Shown: one piece after another, positions 33,839 through 42,025 of the stretch
Layout: each line of letters opens with the position of its first letter
Numbering within the stretch: position 1 is the first letter of the stretch
Assembly (NCBI RefSeq): GCF_900100965.1
Contig: NZ_FMUJ01000001.1
Location: 978,272-1,042,271, forward strand
Reading direction: 5' to 3'
DNA: 64,000 bases
Origin: Variovorax sp. EL159
GTDB lineage: Bacteria > Pseudomonadota > Gammaproteobacteria > Burkholderiales > Burkholderiaceae_C
Position numbers and translations under genes: made by a program
The notes under the pieces: model-generated
What the model was told of the DNA's origin: nothing
Seen by the model: only the letters and a program-made list of their open reading frames with translations
Databases searched by the model: none

Positions 33839-35323
33839 CTACCTCGAGAACACGATGATCTGCGGGTTCGTTCCCGTGCCGACTGTCGGCACGCTCATCG
33901 GGCTGAACGCGCCCGTGCCGGCATCGACGTTGTAAGCCGACAGGTTGCCGGCAGCGGAGTTCACCACGTACGCAAAGCGGCCCGTGGGGTCGACCTTGAC
34001 GGAGGTCGGTTGGGACCCCACCACGGTGATCGACGGCACGCTCATCGCACTCAGCACGCCGGTGCTGGGGTTGATGTTGTAGGCCGACACACTGTCGGAG
34101 TCGATGTTCGCAGCATAGGCAAAGCGGCCCGTGGGGTCTATGCCGATGGAGAAGGGCGTCAACCCGGATGTGATCGTCGGCGTGGCCAGCGGGCTCAGGG
34201 CGCCGGAGCTGGCGTCGATGGCGTAGGCCGACAGGTAGTCGGCTCCGGCGTTCGCCACGTAGGCGAACCGGCCCGTGGGGTCCACGGTGATGCCATAGGG
34301 GCTGGGCCCCGTGGCAATCGTGGGCACGGCCATCCGGGTAAGCACGCCCGTGTCGGCATTGATGTTGTAGGCCGACACGGTGTCCGAGCCGATGTTCGTC
34401 GCATAGGCAAACCGGCCCGTGGGATCGACCGTGACGAAGGGCGTGCCGTTGCCCGCGGCGGCCAGCGGCACGCCGGCAGGGCTGAAGGCACCGGTGCTGG
34501 CATCGATGGTGTAGGCCGACACCGTCTTGGCATTGATGTCCGACACGTAGGCGAACCGGCCCGTGGGGTGTACGGCGATGCTGTAGGGCGCACTGCCGGC
34601 GACAGCCACGACCTTCGGCACGGCCATCGGCGTGAGTGCGCCGGTGCCGGCGTCGATGAGGTAGCCCGAGACGGAGCTGTCGTTGGGATTGGCCACGTAG
34701 GCAAAGCGGCCCGAGGGGTCCACGGCGATGCTGATAGGTTCCACTCCCACGGGAAACCTTGGCACGGCCATTGGGCGAAGGGCGCCCGTGCCGGCATCGA
34801 GGGTGTAGCCCGACACGTCCTTCGAGTCGAAATTCGCCACGTAGGCAAAGCGGGCCGCAGGCGGTGCACAGCGCACGGCGACGTTGCTCACGGCCGCTCC
34901 GGCCACCTTGCCGCTGCCGTTGCCGGTGACGGTGCACACGATGGTCGCAAGCCTGGGCTGCGTCTTGACCGTGACGGTGTAGCCCGCGCCTTCGGCGATC
35001 TGCGTGGCAAAGCTGAAGTTGCCGTTGGCCGCGATGGCCAGGTCATCGCCCGCGTTGTTCTGCAGCATGAGGCCGGTGCCCATCAGGCCGCTGACCGTGC
35101 CGCCGATGGTCTGGGGCGGCGGTGGCGGTGGAGGCGGCGCGACAGGCTCAACCGGAGCAACCGGCGCGGGCGGAACCAGAGGAAAGAAGCCACCACCGCC
35201 GGAGCCTCCACCGCCACCGCAGGAAGCCAGAATGAAGAGCAGTGCGCCAGTGGCGGCGCGGTGGGCCGCGGCTCGCGCGGCAAGGGAAGAAAGGAGGGCG
35301 CGAGTGTGTGGAATCGACGGCAT
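33839..35323 (-). CDS. Seven-bladed beta-propeller lipoprotein (YVTN/lactonase-like)
   Basis: This 494-residue protein has a lipoprotein signal ('LFILASC'), a Gly-rich then Pro-rich linker, and a short beta domain ('TIGGTVSGLMGTGLMLQNNAG'). Seven repeats of about 49 residues follow, each built on 'DPTGRFAYVAN...VSAYNIDAxTGAL'. Seven such units give a closed YVTN or 6-phosphogluconolactonase-like propeller. A surface binding or scaffold role is more likely than catalysis. The repeats are also obvious in the DNA. Confidence 0.85.
   Translation of the reverse strand: MPSIPHTRALLSSLAARAAAHRAATGALLFILASCGGGGGSGGGGFFPLVPPAPVAPVEPVAPPPPPPPPQTIGGTVSGLMGTGLMLQNNAGDDLAIAANGNFSFATQIAEGAGYTVTVKTQPRLATIVCTVTGNGSGKVAGAAVSNVAVRCAPPAARFAYVANFDSKDVSGYTLDAGTGALRPMAVPRFPVGVEPISIAVDPSGRFAYVANPNDSSVSGYLIDAGTGALTPMAVPKVVAVAGSAPYSIAVHPTGRFAYVSDINAKTVSAYTIDASTGAFSPAGVPLAAAGNGTPFVTVDPTGRFAYATNIGSDTVSAYNINADTGVLTRMAVPTIATGPSPYGITVDPTGRFAYVANAGADYLSAYAIDASSGALSPLATPTITSGLTPFSIGIDPTGRFAYAANIDSDSVSAYNINPSTGVLSAMSVPSITVVGSQPTSVKVDPTGRFAYVVNSAAGNLSAYNVDAGTGAFSPMSVPTVGTGTNPQIIVFSR
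33840..34860 (-). repeat. Seven tandem coding repeats of about 145 bases (propeller blades)
   Basis: The motif encoding RFAYVAN (plus-strand 'GCAAAGCGGCCCGTGGGG' and variants) recurs every 141-150 bases. Neighbouring copies share runs of more than 15 identical bases, so unequal crossing-over could change the number of blades. Confidence 0.75.
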
Positions 35324-35487
35324 TTGAAACGCTTTTTTGACCGGGGCTGGAAGCCGGCGGCGCGATTCTAGGAAGCCGTTGCGAGCACGCGTATCGCACA
35401 AATGTTCTACATGGACAGGGCCGCGGCAAGCTGTCGAATCCGTGCGCCTTCGGCCGTCTGCCAAGGCTGCACGCGGGCGCCATCGAC

Positions 35488-35823
35488 TTACTTCAGCAGC
35501 TCGATCTTCTTGACGAAGTTCAGCAGGTCATTCGCGCCCGGACCGGCGATCCTGTCGCGGTTCGGTTCCTTGCGATAGTCGAGAAGCACCTGCTTGCCCA
35601 CGAGCTTCTTCTTGAGGCGATAGCCTTCCGAGGCCTTGTCTTCGTCGAACCAGTCGCCGCATTGCTGGTCGCAATACACGTCGATCTTCTGGCCGCTGGC
35701 GGAACGGACGGTGACGCTCAGGTCATCGATGCCGCCGCCTGCGGTGAGCGTTCCGGACAGCGAGGCGGCGAGGGCGAGGCCGGGCAGGAGAGAGGCCAGC
35801 GGGAGCAGGAGAAGACGGTTCAT
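35488..35823 (-). CDS. Small secreted protein, hypothetical
   Basis: This 111-residue protein has a signal peptide (MNRLLLLPLASLLPGLALAA) and a small beta domain with one CxxxC pair ('DVYCDQQCGDWF'). A conserved-looking basic end ('LLDYRKEPNRDRIAGP', 'LLNFVKKIELLK') closes it. No family is recognised. It may bind a ligand in the periplasm. It lies 164 bases upstream of the propeller gene on the same strand. Confidence 0.65.
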   Translation of the reverse strand: MNRLLLLPLASLLPGLALAASLSGTLTAGGGIDDLSVTVRSASGQKIDVYCDQQCGDWFDEDKASEGYRLKKKLVGKQVLLDYRKEPNRDRIAGPGANDLLNFVKKIELLK

Positions 35824-35994
35824 TGGGGGAGTGAAGGTGTCGGCGATGCGCGTCGACCGGTGGTCGACTGTTTGAACGAGTATCGCGGACAGCGCCGCCT
35901 TGCCGCCCGCGTGAAAGAGCGCGATGCACGCCCCCTTCATTTTTTCCCGCCGATGCCGATAACCCTTTCTTTACAGCAAGACAAAGGACACAGG

Positions 35995-36357
35995 ATGCTG
36001 ACAGGAATCAGTGCCGCGAGCGGCGCGGGGAGCGGTAGCAATGTCAATGCGGAGATCGCGAAGATCCAGCGTCAGATCACGGGCATCCAGGAGCAGATGC
36101 GGGAAAAGCAGAGCCTTCTGATCTCGACGCCCGAGGGCGAGCTGCGCCGCTCGCTCCAGCAGCAGCTGGAAGCCATGGCGAATCAGATCGCGATGCTGCA
36201 GGCGCAGCTGAATGCCTTGCGCATGTCCGGTGCCCAGCAAGGCGCGATGGCCCAGCTTGGTGAAGCCGACAGCCCCTCGGACGCGGGAAAGTCGGAGAGG
36301 GTTCGCGTCAATGCCAACGGCGTATCGATCGGGGGCCTGCTGCACGCCAAGGCCTGA
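35995..36357 (+). CDS. FlxA-like coiled-coil protein
   Basis: This 120-residue soluble protein is dominated by a coiled coil (about 20-80; 'EIAKIQRQITGIQEQMREKQ', 'LEAMANQIAMLQAQLNALRM'), as in FlxA-like proteins. A Gly/Ser-rich head precedes the coil and a short tail ending 'SIGGLLHAKA' follows it. FlxA-like proteins are of unknown role. It stands alone and is divergent from the small secreted protein. Confidence 0.7.
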   Translation: MLTGISAASGAGSGSNVNAEIAKIQRQITGIQEQMREKQSLLISTPEGELRRSLQQQLEAMANQIAMLQAQLNALRMSGAQQGAMAQLGEADSPSDAGKSERVRVNANGVSIGGLLHAKA

Positions 36358-36375
36358 AAGCCCCCTTCGCAGCGG

Positions 36376-37251
36376 TCAGCCCTTGTGGCCCACCACCCGT
36401 GCGATCCACGCCAGCAGCACGGCCGTGACTTCCTCGCGGTTGGTCTCGTTCAGTGTTTCGTGGCGCGCGCCGCCGAAGACGTGGCATGACACATCGCGCA
36501 GCCCTGCCTCGCGGTAGCGCTGTACCAGCGGGTAGAACCATTCGGCCTTGTTGCTGACCGGGTCTTGGTCGCCCACGAACAGGTACAGCGGCAGCTCGGG
36601 CCGGATGTGCGCCTGCATCGCGGCGGGCGTGAGGTCGGCGAGGTTCGCGAACATCGAGCCGAGCCCTTCGGCCGAGACGGTGAAGCCGCACAGCGGGTCG
36701 GCAACGTAGGCATCGACCTGGGCCGGGTCACGGCTGAGCCAGTCGAAGGGCGTGCGCACGTCGGGCAGCGCGGCGTTCATGTCTTCGAGCCGGAAGCCGC
36801 TCTGCAACGCGGCACCCAGCAGGTCGAGCGCCGAGGTGCCGGACAGCACCGCGCCCGACAACAGCGCGCTGTGCTTGACCAGGTAGTACTGCGTGGCGAA
36901 CGAGCCCATGCTGTGCCCCACGAGGATCAGCGGCAGCCCGGGGTGCACGCCGCGAACGTGGCGGCTCAGCAGCGCCATGTCGTCGACGAGTCCGGCGAAT
37001 CCGCGCGGGCCGAACTCGCCCAGCTCGTTGCGTGCCGCGGCGCCCTTGCCATGGCCGCGATGTTCGTTCGCATAGACCACGTAGCCGGCCTGCGTCAGCG
37101 CGTCCGCCAAGGGCCGGTAGCGCAGCGAATGTTCGCCCATGCCGTGCGCCAACTGCACGATGGCCCGCTGCGTCGGGCCTTGCCAGCGGTGGGCTTCCAC
37201 CGTGTGGCCGTCGTTGGCGGTCAACTCGAAGTGTGTCTCGGTGCTTGGCAT
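36376..37251 (-). CDS. Monoacylglycerol-lipase-type alpha/beta hydrolase
   Basis: This 291-residue cytoplasmic hydrolase (an in-frame ATG at 37290 would add 13 residues) has the monoglyceride-lipase pattern: oxyanion 'VQLAHGMGEHSLRYRPLADAL', 'YANEHRGHGKGA', nucleophile serine in 'LVGHSMGSFATQYYL', acid in 'FVGDQDPVSNKAEW' and histidine in 'GARHETLNETNR'. It probably hydrolyses monoacylglycerols or related esters. It lies downstream of the MerR/P-loop gene on the same strand, 147 bases away, with a weak hairpin between. Confidence 0.88.
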   Translation of the reverse strand: MPSTETHFELTANDGHTVEAHRWQGPTQRAIVQLAHGMGEHSLRYRPLADALTQAGYVVYANEHRGHGKGAAARNELGEFGPRGFAGLVDDMALLSRHVRGVHPGLPLILVGHSMGSFATQYYLVKHSALLSGAVLSGTSALDLLGAALQSGFRLEDMNAALPDVRTPFDWLSRDPAQVDAYVADPLCGFTVSAEGLGSMFANLADLTPAAMQAHIRPELPLYLFVGDQDPVSNKAEWFYPLVQRYREAGLRDVSCHVFGGARHETLNETNREEVTAVLLAWIARVVGHKG

Positions 37252-37360
37252 GCGGTGTTCCGGTGTCTCGATGAAAAAAGGTGCGCCCATCCTAGGGTGC
37301 GACGGTTGCGGCGGGCATCAGGGCTTTCCAGATTTTCTGAAGCGGGAGCGGCCGAGATGA

Positions 37361-37378
37361 AACGGCGAGCCGTTAACG
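37361..37378 (-). terminator. Weak hairpin after the MerR/P-loop gene
   Basis: AACGGC-GA-GCCGTT forms a perfect 6-base stem (37361-37374), and on the minus strand it is followed by TTTCATCT rather than a clean T run. It could slow transcription between the MerR/P-loop gene and the lipase gene. This is a weak candidate only. Confidence 0.25.
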
Positions 37379-37398
37379 GGAAGGGCGCATCGATCGCG

Positions 37399-38445
37399 TC
37401 AAGGCGCGGCGACCGGTTCTGGCCGCCACGCCACGACCCCTGCCGTGCGGGCCCGCACGTCCGGCGATGCCAGGCAGGTGGCAACGGCTTCGTAGCCCGG
37501 CGCACCGAGGTACGGGGCAACGAGCGTCGGCGGGCTGTGGTTGGCGGGGCAGAGGATGATGGCTTCGTTCGGGCCGACCGCTGCCAGGTCGAGGATGGCG
37601 CTGGAGCGGGTGAGCATGAAGATCGGCCGCGCATCGGCACCGCGCTGCCGCAGCCGCGCGATCAGCGCTTCCTGCGTGGGCTGGTCGAGTCCCTGTTCGA
37701 TCATGTCCACGACGAGCGCGTCCGGCCCCTGTGCTTCGAGCCCAGCGAGCAGCGTGAGCAGCGCATCCGACGGCGCCGCGCCGTCTTCCACGAGCCACGC
37801 CATGCTTTGCTCGACGCGCGACTTCAGCACGGGGTCATCATCGATCCGCGACCTTGCCGCCGCGCCGTCGTCCGCAAGCCTGTCCAGTCCCAGCAACACG
37901 GCGTTGGGCAATTCGGCGGCAAGGCTCTGCGCCAGCCGCGTCTTGCCGCTTCCGAGCGGGCCGATGATGTAGTTCAGCGGGCGGATGTCGCGAAGCTCGA
38001 AGCGCTCGCCACCCCAGGGCCACGGCAGGTCGAAGGCGACGCGAATCTCCGCGGCGGGCGCGAGCAGGCCGGCCAGTTCACTCACGGTCGGAACCTGGCC
38101 CTGCGCAACGCCGCCGCGCAGGCCACGGACCTTGTCGATCGTGCGCGCGAGCTGATGCAGTTGCGACTCCAGCGCCGCCTGATGGGCCGCCAGCGCTTGT
38201 TCGAGCCCTTGCGCGTTGCCGCCCAGCACCCGCTCCACTTGCGCAAGGCTGAAGCCGAGCGCACGCAGCGCGACGATCTCGGCGGCCCGCGCCATTTCTG
38301 TGGGGCCGTACGCCCGCCAGCCGGCCGCGTTGCGGTCGGGCTCCACCAGTCCGCGCTGCTCGTAGAGGCGCAAGGCCTTGGCCGACACGCCGAGCCGTCG
38401 CGCGGCTTCGGATGGATTCAGATACCGGGTGGGAGAGTGCTGCAT
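37399..38445 (-). CDS. MerR-type regulator fused to a P-loop ATPase domain
   Basis: This 348-residue protein has a MerR winged helix (about 8-75; 'LNPSEAARRLGVSAKALRLYEQRGLV', 'ALGFSLAQVERVLG') and a long helix (80-120). A C-terminal ABC-like P-loop domain (about 140-348) follows, with Walker A 'IIGPLGSGKTRLAQSL', a Walker-B-like 'DALVVDMIEQG' and 'RPIFMLTRSS'. The fusion suggests a regulator whose DNA or effector binding is tied to ATP. The start at 38445 has an AAAGGAAC site. The effector is unknown. Confidence 0.8.
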   Translation of the reverse strand: MQHSPTRYLNPSEAARRLGVSAKALRLYEQRGLVEPDRNAAGWRAYGPTEMARAAEIVALRALGFSLAQVERVLGGNAQGLEQALAAHQAALESQLHQLARTIDKVRGLRGGVAQGQVPTVSELAGLLAPAAEIRVAFDLPWPWGGERFELRDIRPLNYIIGPLGSGKTRLAQSLAAELPNAVLLGLDRLADDGAAARSRIDDDPVLKSRVEQSMAWLVEDGAAPSDALLTLLAGLEAQGPDALVVDMIEQGLDQPTQEALIARLRQRGADARPIFMLTRSSAILDLAAVGPNEAIILCPANHSPPTLVAPYLGAPGYEAVATCLASPDVRARTAGVVAWRPEPVAAP

Positions 38446-38539
38446 GGCATGTTCCTTTCGATGGATCTCCCGCTTTGTAGGGGCTGCCCCAGGGGCCGGG
38501 TCAAGCACCGGATGTCGGGGCGAGGCAATGCCGCACGTC

Positions 38540-39442
38540 TCAGTCGAAGGCCCGCAGCATTGCCTTGCGCAACCAGACCTCGGCCGCGTCCTTGTCGGTC
38601 ACGGCGCGCCAGGCCAGCCGGATCTGGTAGCTCGGGCTCTCGAACGGCAAGGCCTCGTGGCGAAGCCCGCCGTCTTGTGCCGACAGCACCTGCGCCACGT
38701 GCTCGGGCACCGTGGCCAGCAGCTCGGAGCCCGCCAGCACCGCAGGCAGGCTGCCGAACTGCGGCACCGAGAAGGCCACGTCGCGCTGCCGCCCCAATTG
38801 CTCCAGCGTTTCGTCGACGGTGCCGCACAGGTCGCCGGCGTAGGTCACGAGCACGTGGCGGCGACGGCAGTAATCGTCGAGCGACAGCTTGCCCGGCGCG
38901 GTGTCGGCGCGGAGCACCGCGAAACGCGCGGTGCGCGCCTTGCGGACCTTGGCGCCGGCCGGCAGGTCTTTCAGGAAGGCCATGACAGCGCTGACGCGTC
39001 CTTCGTCGAGGTAGCGCGGCGCATTGCGGTAGCAGACCGTCAGCGTGACCAGCCTGGCGCGTGGCACTTCGGCACTGAGGGCGCGCAGCAGCCTCGGCAG
39101 CATCGCGATCTGCAGGTCGTCGGTCAGGCCGATGCGGAACACGGGGGCGGCGCGGTCCGGTTCGAAGTCGGCCTGCGCGCGGAAGGTGGCTTCGATCTGT
39201 TCGAGCGCGGGGCCGAGCCCTTGCATCAGCGCCAGCGCGCGTTCGGTCGGCTCCATCGTGCGGCCCTGGCGCACCAGTAGCGGATCGCCCGTGAGCTCGC
39301 GCAACCTCGCCAGCGCATGGCTCACGGCCGGCTGGCCCAGGTGCAGCCGCTGCGCGGCGCGGCTGACGTGCCGCTCGCGCATGAGCGCTGCCAGCACCGT
39401 GAGCAGGTTCAGGTCGATGCGGCCGAGTTCGATCGGTTTCAT
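38540..39442 (-). CDS. LysR-family transcriptional regulator
   Basis: This 300-residue protein (an ATG at 39475 would add 11 residues) has the LysR helix-turn-helix 'LLTVLAALMRERHVSRAAQRLHLGQPAVSHALARLRELTGD'-like region (1-65) and a C-terminal effector domain ('FRIGLTDDLQIAMLPRLLRAL', 'VAFSVPQFGSLPAVLAGSELLATVP'). This places it near the NodD/SyrM-like branch. It is divergent from the oxidoreductase at 39584, the likely target, and an inverted repeat lies between them. Confidence 0.88.
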   Translation of the reverse strand: MKPIELGRIDLNLLTVLAALMRERHVSRAAQRLHLGQPAVSHALARLRELTGDPLLVRQGRTMEPTERALALMQGLGPALEQIEATFRAQADFEPDRAAPVFRIGLTDDLQIAMLPRLLRALSAEVPRARLVTLTVCYRNAPRYLDEGRVSAVMAFLKDLPAGAKVRKARTARFAVLRADTAPGKLSLDDYCRRRHVLVTYAGDLCGTVDETLEQLGRQRDVAFSVPQFGSLPAVLAGSELLATVPEHVAQVLSAQDGGLRHEALPFESPSYQIRLAWRAVTDKDAAEVWLRKAMLRAFD

Positions 39443-39486
39443 GCGGGGCTCTTGCAAGGTATCGATGTCGTGCATGCCGAATATCC

Positions 39487-39507
39487 CATCAATCGATTTC
39501 CTTGATG
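39487..39507. promoter_or_regulatory. Inverted repeat between the LysR gene and oxidoreductase
   Basis: CATCAA (39487-39492), a 9-base spacer and TTGATG (39502-39507) form a 6-base inverted repeat in the 141-base divergent gap. It is a candidate LysR site controlling the oxidoreductase. Confidence 0.4.
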
Positions 39508-39583
39508 CCGCTGCGGCCTCTAGATTGGCTGCACTGGGGCACGCAATCTCGCACGCCGCCGGTCTTTCAAAGGAGATTTCGAA

Positions 39584-40597
39584 ATGAGCAGGATGGTTCG
39601 CTTTCACGGATTCGGTGGCGCCGATGTGCTGAGGGTCGAGCAGGTCGAGACGAGCGCGCCCGGCGCGGGCGAAGTGCGCGTGGCGGTGCAGGCGATCGGC
39701 CTGAACCGGGCCGATGCGCTCTGGCGCGAGAACATGTACATCGAAGACGCCACCTTGCCGGCCGGCCTGGGCAACGAGGCGGCCGGCGTCATCGACGCGG
39801 TCGGCGCGGGTGTCGGGCACCTGTCGGTGGGCGACCGCGTCGCGGTGCTGCCCGGCGCGGGGCAGGGGCAGTACCCGACCTACGGCGACCGCATTCTCCT
39901 GCCGGCCACGCACGTGGTGCGCCACCCCGCAACGCTTTTGGCCGCGCAGGCCGCCGGCGCCTACATGGCCTACCTGACGGGCTACTTCCCCATGTTCGAA
40001 ATGGCCGGCCTGCAGCGTGGACAGACGATGCTCGTGACGGGTGCTTCGTCGGGCACCGGCATCGCGGCGCTGCAGATGGCGCGTGCGGCGGGCATCGTCG
40101 CCATCGCCACCACCCGCACCGATGCCAAGCGGCAGGCGCTGCTCGACGCCGGCGCGTCGCACGTGGTCGTGACGCAGGACGAAGACGTGGTCGAGCGCGT
40201 GCTGGCGCTCACCGGTGGCCGTGGTGTCGAGCTGGTGTACGACGGCGTGGGTGGCGCGGACGTGATGCGCCTGGGCGATGTCGTCGCCCATCGCGGCTGG
40301 TACGTGCTGTACGGCCTCTCGGGTGGAGCGGACTTCGCGTACCCCGCGATTGCGCAGTTTCGCAAGAGCTGGCACTTCCATGTCTACAAGGTGCTCGAGT
40401 TCACCGGGGCCGCATCGATGGGCTTGCCGCGCGACGAAGACGCACTCGCCCGCGCGCTGGCTTTCATCGATGCGGGGCTGGCCGACGGCACGCTGCAGGT
40501 ACAGATCGATCGCAGCTTCGCGCTCGACGACGTGGTGCACGCCCACCGGTACCTCGAACGTGCAGGACACATCGGCAAGGTCGTGCTCACGACCTGA
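39584..40597 (+). CDS. Zinc-less MDR oxidoreductase (quinone-reductase-like)
   Basis: This 337-residue medium-chain dehydrogenase/reductase has an N-terminal GroES-like domain (about 1-140) without the structural-zinc cysteine set. Its Rossmann domain carries 'LVTGASSGTGIAALQMARAAG' for NADPH. 'VELVYDGVGGADVMRLGDVV' and 'VQIDRSFALDDVVHAHRYLE' are typical of the quinone oxidoreductase branch. It reduces a quinone or enone in the cytoplasm. It has a good ribosome-binding site (AAAGGAG) and is divergent from the LysR gene. Confidence 0.87.
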   Translation: MSRMVRFHGFGGADVLRVEQVETSAPGAGEVRVAVQAIGLNRADALWRENMYIEDATLPAGLGNEAAGVIDAVGAGVGHLSVGDRVAVLPGAGQGQYPTYGDRILLPATHVVRHPATLLAAQAAGAYMAYLTGYFPMFEMAGLQRGQTMLVTGASSGTGIAALQMARAAGIVAIATTRTDAKRQALLDAGASHVVVTQDEDVVERVLALTGGRGVELVYDGVGGADVMRLGDVVAHRGWYVLYGLSGGADFAYPAIAQFRKSWHFHVYKVLEFTGAASMGLPRDEDALARALAFIDAGLADGTLQVQIDRSFALDDVVHAHRYLERAGHIGKVVLTT

Positions 40598-40741
40598 TCG
40601 ATCACGCGCATTTCGCGGACCTGGCCGTATGCATTGCATTCAACTTGTCACAAATCCTCACTAGCATCCGCTCGACCAAAAGTAGTACGGCCACGGTTCC
40701 CGCTGGCCCGCAGCAAATTCCATTTCGTGACAGGACCAGGC

Positions 40742-41467
40742 ATGTGGTGCATTGCTCGGTCGCGGCGGTGGGTGAGTGTCTTGACCTTGTTTTTCGGAAT
40801 CCTGTCCTTGGGTGCATCCCCCGCCGCCGTTGCCGATTCACCCGCCCGGCCGCAAGCGCCGGCCAGGCGCGTGAGCCTCGACATTCCCGCGCAGCCGCTG
40901 GCTTCGGCGCTGCAGGCGTTCGCGCAGGCGACGGGGCAATCGGTGTTCTTCGACGGGCAGCTCGCGGCCGGAATCGAATCGATGCCCGTGCGCGGAGAAC
41001 TCTCGCCGCGCGAGGCCCTGCAGCAGATGCTGGCCGGCACGCGGCTGGCCGCGCGCTATGCCGACGACACCACCTTCACGCTGGTCGAGACCGAGACGCC
41101 CGTGCCGATGCATGCGACCCCGTCGCCGTCCGACGAATCCGCCGGCGACGACGGCAACGCGCGCGTCGTGCAACAGGCGCTGGAGCGCACGCTGTGCCGC
41201 TGGCCGCGCGTGCAGCCCGGCAGCTATCGCGCGCTGGTGCAGTTGTGGGTCGGCCCGGCCGGCCACGTGCGGCGCTCGCGGGTGCTGGGCTCCACCGGCG
41301 TTGCGCAGCGCGATGCGGCCCTTGAGGCGGCGATGAACACGCTGGTGCTCAGCCCGTTGAAAGACGGCACGCCGGACGAACCCCTGACGATCCTGCTGCT
41401 GCCCCGCACCGGCAGCAGCACCGACGTGTGCGCGGGCATGGCCCCCGCGAACGCCGAAGCGTCCTGA
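40742..41467 (+). CDS. STN domain fused to a TonB_C-like domain, periplasmic
   Basis: This 241-residue protein has a signal peptide ending 'SPAAVADS'. An STN (secretin/TonB short N-terminal) domain spans about 40-105 ('VSLDIPAQPLASALQAFAQATGQSVFFDG', 'REALQQMLAGTRLAARY'). A TonB_C-like fold follows (about 140-225; 'YRALVQLWVGPAGHVRRSRVL', 'LVLSPLKDGTPDEPLTILLLP'). In FecA-type receptors the STN domain contacts FecR to release sigma; here it is on a soluble protein. The start at 40742 is chosen over 40634 for its signal peptide and CAGGACCAGG site. The sigma factor starts 7 bases after its stop. Confidence 0.8.
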   Translation: MWCIARSRRWVSVLTLFFGILSLGASPAAVADSPARPQAPARRVSLDIPAQPLASALQAFAQATGQSVFFDGQLAAGIESMPVRGELSPREALQQMLAGTRLAARYADDTTFTLVETETPVPMHATPSPSDESAGDDGNARVVQQALERTLCRWPRVQPGSYRALVQLWVGPAGHVRRSRVLGSTGVAQRDAALEAAMNTLVLSPLKDGTPDEPLTILLLPRTGSSTDVCAGMAPANAEAS

Positions 41468-41474
41468 GTCCACC

Positions 41475-42020
41475 GTGGAACAGGACACCCCCGGCTTTCT
41501 GCGCAGCCTGCTCACGAGCCGCTACCTCGATTTCAGGAACAGGCTGCGCCGCCGCTTCGGCTCCGACGACGTGGCCGACGACGTGCTGCACGAGACCTGG
41601 CTGCGCGTGAACCGCATGAGCGACCCCGGCCCGGTGCAGAGCCCGATGGCCTACCTGCTGCGCATCGCGTCGAACGTGGCGGAAGACCGGCGCATCTCGA
41701 ATGGGCGACTGCTCGATTTCGTGGAAGTCGAAGAGCTGCTGCATTTCGCCGACGAGAACCAGGACCCGGCACGGCTGTCGGAAGCGCGCAGCGAAGTGCA
41801 GGCCCTGGAACGCGCGCTCGAAGAGCTGCCGCGCCGCCGCCGCGAGATCTTTCTGGCCTCGCGCGTGGACGAGACGCCGCACAAGGACATCGCAGTGCGC
41901 CACGGCGTGTCGGTGCGGATCGTCGAGCGCGAAGTGAAGGCCGCGCTGGTGCATTGCGCCGGGCGATTGGGGCGCGATGTGATCCAGCGGTTCGGTCCCG
42001 GGGCCGGAAAACAGTCATAA
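41475..42020 (+). CDS. ECF sigma factor, FecI-like
   Basis: This 181-residue RNA polymerase sigma factor of the extracytoplasmic-function class starts at GTG. Region 2 is 'LRRRFGSDDVADDVLHETWLRVNRM', which binds core enzyme and the -10. Region 4 is 'ELPRRRREIFLASRVDETPHKDIAVRHGVSVRIVEREVKAAL', the helix-turn-helix for the -35. It sits between an STN protein and a FecR-type gene, with 5 bases to the latter. This is the order of an iron-type surface-signalling cassette, except that no TonB-dependent receptor is present. Likely targets are the tps genes. Confidence 0.92.
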   Translation: MEQDTPGFLRSLLTSRYLDFRNRLRRRFGSDDVADDVLHETWLRVNRMSDPGPVQSPMAYLLRIASNVAEDRRISNGRLLDFVEVEELLHFADENQDPARLSEARSEVQALERALEELPRRRREIFLASRVDETPHKDIAVRHGVSVRIVEREVKAALVHCAGRLGRDVIQRFGPGAGKQS

Positions 42021-42025
42021 AAGAG

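Noticed and set aside
33840..34860. Regularly spaced repeats resembling a CRISPR array
   Set aside because: The period is about 145 bases, spacers are not unique, and the repeats are in frame and encode propeller blades.
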